This document shows positions 56,641 to 64,000 of a DNA stretch of 64,000 nt, piece after piece; positions within the stretch are counted from its first letter, which is position 1; every line of letters starts with the position of its first letter. The DNA is from Proteus vulgaris (GTDB lineage Bacteria > Pseudomonadota > Gammaproteobacteria > Enterobacterales > Enterobacteriaceae): contig NZ_CP090064.1 of the NCBI RefSeq assembly GCF_023100685.1, positions 2,790,001 through 2,854,000 of the forward strand, given 5' to 3'. The translations under genes were made by a program, and so were the position numbers. The notes below the pieces were generated by a model. The model saw nothing but the letters and a program-made list of their open reading frames with translations, did not search any database and was not told where the DNA came from.

Positions 56641-58782
56641 GTGAAGAAATTTATCATTTCGACAATAGCTTGTGCTATAGCGCAAACATTCGCTGTATCA
56701 GCAAGTGTAGCCGCTGAAAATGCTAAAAAAATCGTCGTTACTGCACAGCCAGTGAATAATAGTGAAGCCGGTGCGGGATTTGTTACTCGTGAAGTTGATA
56801 TGGGGCCATTAGGTGAAAAAAAATGGTTAGATACACCTTACACAACAAATACCTTCACTCAATCCATGATTGAAAATCAACAAGTTACCAGTGTTGCGGA
56901 TATTTTAAAATATAATGCCTCCTCTCAAATGCAAGCACGTGGTGGTATGGATGTTGGTCGTCCTCAAAACCGTGGAATGCAGGGTAATGTTGTCGCTAAC
57001 TCTCGTTTAGATGGTGTGAATATTATTTCTACCACTGCATTTCCTGTCGAAATGCTTGAACGCGTAGATATTATAAATGGCCTAACAGGTTCACTTTATG
57101 GACCAGCAAGTCCAAGTGGGCAATTTAATTTCACACAAAAACGCCCAACCTTAAAACGCTTAACTTCACTGAATGCTACTTATATCAATGATAACCAATT
57201 TAAAGGCCATCTTGATTTAGGCGGTTTTATTGATGATAACAACACTTTTGGTTATCGCATTAATCTAATGCATGATGAAGGTAAAGGTTATGTCGCAGGT
57301 AGCAAAACACGTCGCCAGCTAATCAGTACCGCATTTGATTGGAATATCTCGTCTGATACTGTCTTAGAAGTGAATTTTAGTGATTATTGGTTTAAAAAAA
57401 TGGGTTATCCGGGTGCATTTTCGTATGGACCAAAAGTCACCGCATTACCTGATGCACCAGATCCAACTAAAGCGGGCTATGGTCAAGCTTTTGCGGGCGT
57501 TGATCTTCATACCAGAACAGTAAGTAGCCGACTAAAACATGATTTTAACGAAGATTGGCAAATCAGTGCAGCAATTGGCTATCAAACGGCTGATCGCGGA
57601 TTCCGTTCTGTTTCTAACCAGCTAAGTAATGATGGTAAGCAATTTACACCAACGTTATCCGTTCCTTCTACTTATGGTCGTTTTACTGTTTTAAGTCATT
57701 CTGTCAATGTTAATGGTCATGTGATGACAGGCGCACTTTCTCATGATTTAGTGCTCGCTACTAGCGGTTATCGTTGGGATATTTACGGAGCAAACGGCAA
57801 CGATCTGAAATTTACATTACCAACTCAAGATATTAATAATCCGCATCGTTATGATGATCCATCTAATGAAGGCTTCTATACTGGCAGCGCTCGCACCAAA
57901 AACAGTCGCTCACAAGTTCAATCCGTTACTTTCGGTGATACAGTTACCTTTAATCCGCAATGGTCAGTGATGGGATCGCTAAGCCAAAACTGGATCAAAG
58001 AAACTTCCTATCGTGCTGGTGGTGAGAATCACACCGAAAATGGTTTAAGCCCTGCTGTCGCATTAATGTTTAAACCTATTCCAGAAGTAATGACTTATGT
58101 TTCTTATGCTGATTCATTAGAAGAAGGTGATTCAGCGCCCGATACTGCAGATAACAAAGGTGAAGTGCTAAAACCTTACCGCAGTGAGCAGTGGGAAATG
58201 GGGGTTAAATCACAAATTGGCGATCTCAATTTAAATGCTGCAATTTTTCAATTAGAACGTCCTTTTGCTTACGTAGGAAATGACAATATCTTTAAAGAAC
58301 AAGGCAAACAACGTAATCGAGGATTGGAGCTGATTGCTAATGGACAAGTGACTGATGAACTTTTCGTATTCAGTAGCATGACATGGTTAGATCCAACATT
58401 AACTAATACAGGTAATGCGAAAACCCAGGATAAAGATGTTGTGGGTGTACCAAAATACCAAGCAAATCTATTAGCCGAATACCATTACCCTACCGTGCCA
58501 AATGTTATCTACAGTGCTAATGTTCACTACACAGGTAAGCGTGCAGCAAATACTACTAATACAATGTGGGCAAAAGCCTATACCACGCTCGATTTAGGGG
58601 CTCGTTATCAAACACAATATTGGGATAAGAAAACAACTTTCCGCCTCAATTTAGATAATGTGACTAATGAACATTATTGGGCGTCTATCTTCTCTGGTAA
58701 CCAAAATGGTGCAATTGGTGGTGCTAATGCTTTCTTAGGTACACCTCGCCAAATTTCCGCATCTGTCAGTATTGAACTCTAA
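56641..58782 (+). CDS. TonB-dependent siderophore receptor
   Basis: 713 residues. A signal peptide ends at SVAAEN, and a TonB-box-like KKIVVTAQ follows. The plug domain contains SVADILKYNASSQMQARGGMDVGRPQNRGMQG and the barrel ends in a typical aromatic-free but amphipathic SVSIEL strand. The layout is that of the ferrichrome/coprogen-type receptors (TIGR01783). The ligand is unknown. It is followed 12 bp later by a binding-protein gene, so the pair is one transcription unit. Confidence 0.88.
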   Translation: MKKFIISTIACAIAQTFAVSASVAAENAKKIVVTAQPVNNSEAGAGFVTREVDMGPLGEKKWLDTPYTTNTFTQSMIENQQVTSVADILKYNASSQMQARGGMDVGRPQNRGMQGNVVANSRLDGVNIISTTAFPVEMLERVDIINGLTGSLYGPASPSGQFNFTQKRPTLKRLTSLNATYINDNQFKGHLDLGGFIDDNNTFGYRINLMHDEGKGYVAGSKTRRQLISTAFDWNISSDTVLEVNFSDYWFKKMGYPGAFSYGPKVTALPDAPDPTKAGYGQAFAGVDLHTRTVSSRLKHDFNEDWQISAAIGYQTADRGFRSVSNQLSNDGKQFTPTLSVPSTYGRFTVLSHSVNVNGHVMTGALSHDLVLATSGYRWDIYGANGNDLKFTLPTQDINNPHRYDDPSNEGFYTGSARTKNSRSQVQSVTFGDTVTFNPQWSVMGSLSQNWIKETSYRAGGENHTENGLSPAVALMFKPIPEVMTYVSYADSLEEGDSAPDTADNKGEVLKPYRSEQWEMGVKSQIGDLNLNAAIFQLERPFAYVGNDNIFKEQGKQRNRGLELIANGQVTDELFVFSSMTWLDPTLTNTGNAKTQDKDVVGVPKYQANLLAEYHYPTVPNVIYSANVHYTGKRAANTTNTMWAKAYTTLDLGARYQTQYWDKKTTFRLNLDNVTNEHYWASIFSGNQNGAIGGANAFLGTPRQISASVSIEL

Positions 58783-58794
58783 GGGGATAGTTAA

Positions 58795-59844
58795 ATGTAT
58801 AAAGGGTTTTTTAAAACCCTGTGCATTGCATTACTGGGGGTTTCGGCCCTCAGTACCTCTTCCAATGTACAGGCACAAAGAGTTATTCAATATTATCAAG
58901 ATCAATCAATTACTGTTCCTGATACCCCAGAACGAGTCGCCACGAGTTGGAATGCACAAAATGCAATCCTTGCGATGCTTGGTGCTGGAGATAAAATTGT
59001 TTCTACAACCGATTTAGTCAAAACTATTCCCTTTTTTACTGAGATTGTTCCAGCTATAAAAACGGCTTCAATTTCCAGTAAAGGTAATAATGACACACTG
59101 AATATCGAAACATTAATTGTTAGCCAGCCTCAAATCTTTTTTGCAACAGGAAAGCTATCTGATGCACAAATGACGACGCTAGAAAATGCAGGGATCAGTG
59201 TTGCATTATTAAAGTCAGGCTCAATGGATGCCTTGTTAGAAAGAACCGTGATCACGGGTGAAATTTTAGGCTCAAGTAGCCACCAATTAGCAAAAGATTA
59301 TTTAGCTTACTTTCAGCGTAATACGGCGCTTGTAAACAGTGCTGTAAGCGAGATAAGCATCAAGAAACCAATAAAGGTTTATCATGCTTTTGGGTCGCCA
59401 TTAAGAACATCTGGCGCGCCTTCGCTAAATCATGATTGGATAACACTTGCTGGAGGAGTCAATGTTGCAGAACATTGGTTTGACAATGTACCTAGTCGAG
59501 CAGGTGAAGTTTCCTTAGAACAAGTTATTCATGCTAATCCTGATGTCATTGTCACTATGTATGCAAGAGATACGGAAATCATCAAGAATTCACCTGAATG
59601 GCAATCAATTACTGCGGTACGTGAAGGTCGTGTCTACACAAATCCCAAAGGTCTATTTTGGTGGTGCAGAGAAACGACAGAAGAAGCGCTACAATTTTTA
59701 TGGCTTGCAACAATTTTATACCCAGAGCAAACACAGCACTTTGATATCATCAAAGAGACAAAACAGTTTTACCAAACATTTTTTAATATCTCCCTGAGCG
59801 ATCAACAGGTCGAATATATTTTGACACCGCCACTCCAAGACTAA
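58795..59844 (+). CDS. Periplasmic binding protein of an iron/B12-type ABC importer
   Basis: 349 residues. A signal peptide (to about residue 28, SNVQA) is followed by a class III binding-protein domain: ITVPDTPERVATSWNAQNAILAMLGAGDKIV and later VSLEQVIHANPDVIVTMYA, as in FepB/BtuF-like proteins. It probably picks up the ligand released by the receptor encoded upstream. No permease or ATPase gene follows, so these must be elsewhere. Confidence 0.85.
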   Translation: MYKGFFKTLCIALLGVSALSTSSNVQAQRVIQYYQDQSITVPDTPERVATSWNAQNAILAMLGAGDKIVSTTDLVKTIPFFTEIVPAIKTASISSKGNNDTLNIETLIVSQPQIFFATGKLSDAQMTTLENAGISVALLKSGSMDALLERTVITGEILGSSSHQLAKDYLAYFQRNTALVNSAVSEISIKKPIKVYHAFGSPLRTSGAPSLNHDWITLAGGVNVAEHWFDNVPSRAGEVSLEQVIHANPDVIVTMYARDTEIIKNSPEWQSITAVREGRVYTNPKGLFWWCRETTEEALQFLWLATILYPEQTQHFDIIKETKQFYQTFFNISLSDQQVEYILTPPLQD

Positions 59845-60278
59845 ACTAACAGCCTTTTCATCATGAAGGTGAAGAGGCTGTAAGCTCTCCTCTTGTATAA
59901 AGACTATCTGTTGCCATTTCTACATTGCTATTAAATGCTTAAATTTGAAAATTTGATCTAATCCTAATTTCTGACCCAGTTCTCTTTTTCAAGTTTTATC
60001 GTATCAACGTTTATGCTTTTTAAATTCCTTGGTATAAAGCACACAAGTTATACATTAATAGCTTTAAAAATGTTACCAAAAAGTAAAATCATAGCAGGTA
60101 ATATAAGAGCTGATTAGTAATAGATTTATATTTATAGGTATCTATCCCCTGTTAATTTACACATAACAATAGGTATGAGAGTATATTTCTACAGATATGT
60201 AAATCTCGGATATTCTGCGATAATATTTTTCTTTTTCTTGAAGAGAATTAAAAAATTTCATTCCCATAAAAACGTAAA

Positions 60279-60298
60279 ATGCCCTAATAAGGGCATTA
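60279..60298 (-). terminator. Hairpin downstream of the HTH regulator
   Basis: AATGCCCT and AGGGCATT with an AATA loop; on the minus strand it is followed by a T-rich stretch. The gap 59845-60434 otherwise shows an imperfect hairpin just after the binding-protein gene (around 59848-59882) and no gene. Confidence 0.6.
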
Positions 60299-60434
60299 AT
60301 ATTATATAGAGGCTTTATTTCTATAATTAAGAAAATTCTTATTATTTACTAATCTTAAAGATATACATATATAAGAATTATCCTACTCAATTTAGTTATT
60401 CTAAAATGAGTTATCTTCTAATTTAAAGATATTT

Positions 60435-60737
60435 TTAGAAAATAGAAAGAGCCTTACTATCGAAATGAGCTGGAATATGTTGTTCATTATGCTCAATTTC
60501 TTGAGTCATTCCACTTGTTACTTCTTCAAAGAAGCTACCAATATTAACGCCTAGTACTTCAAGCACTCTAACTAAGCAATCAATATCAATACGGTTTACA
60601 CCACGCTCATAACGGAATAATTGTTGCTCACTAATATCAATCTCTTTTGCTAACTGAAATACAGTATAACCCTGAGATTTTCTTAATGACTTAATTTTTT
60701 GTCCAACTGCATAAGCGACTGGATACTTGCTACTCAT
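60435..60737 (-). CDS. XRE-family HTH regulator, MrpJ-like
   Basis: 100 residues from the ATG at 60737 (MSSKYPVAYAVGQKIK). The HTH is KSLRKSQGYTVFQLAKEIDISEQQLFRYERGVNRID, followed by LVRVLEVLGVNIGSFFEE, resembling MrpJ and its paralogues, which end Proteus fimbrial operons and repress flagellar genes. No fimbrial genes are next to it, so it would be an orphan paralogue. Confidence 0.7.
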   Translation of the reverse strand: MSSKYPVAYAVGQKIKSLRKSQGYTVFQLAKEIDISEQQLFRYERGVNRIDIDCLVRVLEVLGVNIGSFFEEVTSGMTQEIEHNEQHIPAHFDSKALSIF

Positions 60738-62912
60738 AATATGTTCTCGCTTTTCACTTTGATTGATATCTAATTTATAATGGTGTGTTATCGCGCAATA
60801 ATATATAAAATTATATATTATCGAGGACACCTTTTTGTTTTAATAAAATATTATTTTTAGTAGATAAGAAATATTACAATTCATAACATGACTTATCATA
60901 TGTAAATAATATACTACGCATTTAAACACTTTCAACTAGTCGAAAAAAGACAATCAAGGCTTGGTACTTTACTCATACTAGTAAACAATACCTAGGATAG
61001 CACTATATATTCTTTGTTTTCATATAGTTAAAATATTTTATTTATAAAATAGCGCTTTTTTTTTCTTAAACTTTACTCATTAATCAGAATAATTATCTAT
61101 CATCTTCTTAATTTAAAGCGTGATAACCCGAATTGTGCAAAAATAAATCAAGTTGTATTAGTCTAATTTATTTAAAATAATAAATTAACCTCATAAAGAA
61201 GGTAATTTTCCTATTTTTCTAAAATAGCTTAAGTAATGTCAATGAAATCTGATGAATTAATAATTTCATATAAATTATTATTTAAAATCAACAAATTACA
61301 ATTATTACATTAGGATTAAGATATAGATCACCTTTTAAACATTTGTTAATTAATTTATATAAGCATAAACCCTTAGCGTTTCAGCTAAATATATTTAAGA
61401 TGTAATAAATCTTTATTACATTGGCATAAATAGGCAATACATTTAATTAATCATTTTTTTTGAATTTTTATTAATGAATAATTACCTTTTATTTTTAATA
61501 AGATTAAAAATCTCATTTTTACAATAAAAAAACATAATCATTGATATAAATATTTTTTGCTTTATCAGTAAGTTATTCGACACTTGAGCTCACCACAATA
61601 AAAATTGAACATTTTATCATCACATTGTTCTATTCTTTCTTTTTCACTCAAATACGCGCATTTGGATAGCGTAAAAACAGAATCTTTATTACAACTTAAA
61701 TTAAATTTAAAAATGAATAAGCTGTTAAATATCCATTTTGGTATGATCTAATTTTGTTAAAAAACATAAGAAATATTCTTTTTATGTCCTAAGTATTTAT
61801 ACTCATTCTATATAAGAGTTATTCTTAGGCCCAAATAAACATTAATATTTTTATATAATTTATATTCCTGTCAAATGCACAATTTTCTCCATTTTCAGTA
61901 AAAAATGAAATTAACCACTTAATGGCAAATCAATTAATGATGAAATAAGTTCTTTTTGCTTCATATCATTTACTACGTAGTTCATTATGGTGCAAATTTT
62001 GACAAATATCAATTTTTTATAAAAATAACATAATAATCATTTAGTTATGTAGATATTTTTAACTTAAAGTTTCTTTAAAAGAAGAATGAAAAAAATTAAA
62101 TATTATTATATTTAATCATTTAATTTCATCACGTTAGTAATAAATGGATGATAATTAAGAAAGATTAACTATAAAATTGTATTTTTTATCTTTATTCCTT
62201 CAATTTCCTCATTAGAAATAATCAAATGTACGTTTATTTATAGTTATGAAAAATGTTTTAACCCACTCATTTTATGGAGTTTTTGGCTCACTAAATACGT
62301 TAGAGTCATTCAATATACTGTTTTTAAGGTTATTTAATTTTATAAATAAACCGAAAAAACCTATAAATCATCAAAAAAAGAGCAGATCTTTCTTTTAATA
62401 TTAATATCGTTTTTTGAATATTTCAGGCTAATACGTAGAAGGTATTCAAAGAGTTACTCATCTTTGTTTTAAATATAGAATGCCAATTAAGATATGAAAG
62501 CCCTTATTTTCTCTTTGGAAACACCTCTATTTTCCGGATAAACATAACAAAATGTAAAAAACGTTTTGAAAAACCGCCTTTTAACTTTTGCATCATGTAG
62601 AAGGCTTAATGTCTGAATAGGCTAAAACAACCATATAGAAACAGAGTGAATAAGAGGAAAGAATCAAAGAAAATGAAACGAGCTGTGGTACATGAAAATG
62701 AATGAAGCCATTAGGATGACTTAGAAAGCGCATACACTTGAAGTTAGTGTAATAGCTAAAACGATGCGATAACTTATGAAAAGCTAATTTAAAAATCAAT
62801 TAGTTAGGTTGTAGAACAACATATAAAAATAAAACGTTAAATCACTGATCATGATTATTTAAAGAGAATATAGGAAGTAAATAAGAAAGTAATGAGAGAG
62901 GATAAAAAGAAG
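60738..62912. other. AT-rich region without a convincing gene
   Basis: About 2.2 kb of very AT-rich DNA. I see only a 68-codon minus-strand frame at 62593-62799 with no SD, which I do not accept, and a clear palindrome TGTAATAAATCTTTATTACA at 61401-61420. It may be an H-NS-bound spacer or decayed genes. Confidence 0.5.
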
Positions 62913-62988
62913 TGGTGGGCGGTATTGGGCTCGAACCAACGACCTCCTCCTTGTAAGGGAGATGCTCTACCAACTGAGCTAACCGCCC
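62913..62988 (-). tRNA. tRNA-Val (anticodon UAC)
   Basis: 76 nt with CCA encoded. Acceptor GGGCGGT/ACCGCCC, anticodon loop CTTACAA, T-loop GGTTCGAGCC. Last gene of the minus-strand tRNA cluster; identical to the other three Val copies. Confidence 0.96.
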
Positions 62989-63002
62989 GCTTGATTATTA
63001 AA

Positions 63003-63078
63003 TGGTGGGTCGTGGGCGATTCGAACGCCCGACCAATTGATTAAAAGTCAACTGCTCTACCGACTGAGCTAACGACCC
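63003..63078 (-). tRNA. tRNA-Lys (anticodon UUU)
   Basis: 76 nt with CCA encoded. Acceptor GGGTCGT/ACGACCC and anticodon loop CTTTTAA. Identical to the next two Lys copies. Confidence 0.96.
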
Positions 63079-63118
63079 ATTTAATAATTTTGCGTAAATC
63101 TGTAAGTAGCTTTGTGAA

Positions 63119-63194
63119 TGGTGGGTCGTGGGCGATTCGAACGCCCGACCAATTGATTAAAAGTCAACTGCTCTACCGACTGAGCTAACGACCC
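63119..63194 (-). tRNA. tRNA-Lys (anticodon UUU)
   Basis: Second identical tRNA-Lys copy, 76 nt with encoded CCA, same orientation. Confidence 0.96.
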
Positions 63195-63232
63195 GTCACA
63201 ATGTTCACTACTTTATGTTGTATTTTTAGGAA

Positions 63233-63308
63233 TGGTGGGTCGTGGGCGATTCGAACGCCCGACCAATTGATTAAAAGTCAACTGCTCTACCGACTGAGCT
63301 AACGACCC
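63233..63308 (-). tRNA. tRNA-Lys (anticodon UUU)
   Basis: Third identical tRNA-Lys copy, 76 nt with encoded CCA, first Lys gene to be transcribed. Confidence 0.96.
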
Positions 63309-63349
63309 ATACCTAATTATGTGATATTGCGCGAAATAACCGAATGAAG

Positions 63350-63425
63350 TGGTGGGCGGTATTGGGCTCGAACCAACGACCTCCTCCTTGTAAGGGAGAT
63401 GCTCTACCAACTGAGCTAACCGCCC
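63350..63425 (-). tRNA. tRNA-Val (anticodon UAC)
   Basis: 76 nt with encoded CCA, anticodon loop CTTACAA; third gene in transcription order. Confidence 0.96.
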
Positions 63426-63468
63426 ACTTCATGATGACTAAATTCTCACTACCACGCTTTAATGTAAT

Positions 63469-63544
63469 TGGTGGGCGGTATTGGGCTCGAACCAACGACC
63501 TCCTCCTTGTAAGGGAGATGCTCTACCAACTGAGCTAACCGCCC
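63469..63544 (-). tRNA. tRNA-Val (anticodon UAC)
   Basis: 76 nt with encoded CCA; second gene in transcription order. Confidence 0.96.
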
Positions 63545-63583
63545 AATTACATCAAATCATACAACGTATCACAACGAAAATAA

Positions 63584-63659
63584 TGGTGGGCGGTATTGGG
63601 CTCGAACCAACGACCTCCTCCTTGTAAGGGAGATGCTCTACCAACTGAGCTAACCGCCC
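63584..63659 (-). tRNA. tRNA-Val (anticodon UAC)
   Basis: 76 nt with encoded CCA; first gene after the promoter. E. coli has valU-valX-valY-lysV at this place next to gltX. Confidence 0.96.
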
Positions 63660-63674
63660 GTCGTGATGGGGTGC

Positions 63675-63702
63675 ATTATAGGGATACTGCGCTATGAGTC
63701 AA
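63675..63702 (-). promoter_or_regulatory. Promoter of the Val/Lys tRNA operon
   Basis: On the minus strand TTGACT (63702-63697) and TATAAT (63680-63675) are separated by 16 bp, followed by a GC-rich discriminator (GCACCCC), the form of a stringently controlled stable-RNA promoter. The rest of 63703-63978 is the gltX upstream region. Confidence 0.88.
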
Positions 63703-63978
63703 CGATTTTTATCAGATTTTTATCGTGAAAATGACTGTTCGTTTTATTTTTAGTCAAGATGCTTTTTTTAGCACCATAAGTGACACAGCAATTAACCAAA
63801 ATAATCTTATGAGTAGCCTTCGTCAAACAAAACATCATCAATTTGAAATTTTTATCTCTGTTAAAAGCTTAATGTCATTGAGGAATTAGCATCCAGTGAT
63901 AAAATAAGGCAACCATTTCGTTTTTTTGATAATCACGATTACTTATCTATATAAGTAAGACGTACTAAGGCAATCCCA

Positions 63979-64000
63979 ATGAGTAAAATAAAAACCCGTT
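63979..64000 (+). CDS. gltX: Glutamyl-tRNA synthetase GltX, first codons only
   Basis: Only ATG AGT AAA ATA AAA ACC CGT is in the window (MSKIKTR), matching the start of enterobacterial GltX (MKIKTRF), preceded by AAGG. Its identity rests mainly on position: divergent from the Val/Lys tRNA operon as in E. coli. The gene is cut by the window edge. Confidence 0.75.

Noticed and set aside
62593..62799. 68-codon minus-strand frame in the AT-rich region
   Set aside because: No Shine-Dalgarno, no recognisable domain, composition like the surrounding non-coding DNA.
63213..63538. Short frames over the tRNA cluster
   Set aside because: They are translations of tRNA genes, a well-known source of false proteins.

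Overview
The window reads as chromosomal DNA of an AT-rich enterobacterium of the Morganellaceae, most likely Proteus. Gene order follows the E. coli 52-53 minute region closely: yfcD, yfcG, yfcH, ubiX-purF-cvpA, dedD-folC-accD, dedA-truA-usg-pdxB, fabB, mnmC, yfcL-epmC-yfcA-aroC-prmB, smrB, sixA, fadJ-fadI, yfcZ, fadL, mlaA, tRNA-Arg(CCU), then the Val/Lys tRNA cluster next to gltX. A thiosulfate reductase operon (phsABC) and an MrpJ-like regulator point to Proteus in particular. The species assignment is inference.

Layout. Positions 1-3180 hold an ascorbate-type (Ula/Sga) PTS, cut by the left edge, and a divergent GntR-like LacI-family repressor with paired operators between them. Positions 3177-36151 are core metabolism: purine synthesis under a PurR box, folate and malonyl-CoA synthesis, vitamin B6, tRNA modification, chorismate synthase, and fatty-acid synthesis and degradation with FabR- and FadR-type sites at fabB, fadIJ and fadL. 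A few accessory genes are interspersed: an AraC regulator/EamA exporter pair, a GNAT acetyltransferase and an unknown lipoprotein.

Positions 36359-38464 hold an NTF2-like/P-loop kinase fusion gene, a GDCCVxC-type small Cys-rich protein and a DSP-like phosphatase lipoprotein. The kinase fusion gene is preceded by what looks like a complete translation-controlled transcription attenuator. It has a 15-codon leader peptide ending in Ile-Ile-Ile-Thr-Ile-Thr, three mutually exclusive helices and an intrinsic terminator. I know of no such attenuator on this kind of gene.

Positions 38579-49917 are an 11.3-kb integrative element in the 3' end of tRNA-Arg(CCU), bounded by 25-bp direct repeats. It is a phage satellite with P4-like machinery: AlpA/Vis, Ash/Icd, alpha-type primase-helicase, iterons, Ogr/Delta activator and integrase. 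It also carries its own P2-type major capsid protein and a shortened P2 GpO-type protease/scaffold, with no portal or terminase genes. Its cargo slot next to the integrase holds a two-gene Kiwa (KwaA-KwaB) defence system. A P4-style immunity RNA (seqA/seqB/seqC) can be read in the ash/icd region, and a GC-rich, repeat-flanked cos-like site lies before kwaA.

Positions 50168-60830 are accessory: an AraC regulator/TSUP exporter pair, phsABC, a TonB-dependent receptor with one periplasmic binding protein, and the MrpJ-like regulator. Next comes about 2.2 kb of very AT-rich DNA with no convincing gene, then seven tRNA genes (Val, Lys, Lys, Lys, Val, Val, Val in plus-strand order, all on the minus strand) behind one strong promoter, and the first codons of gltX.
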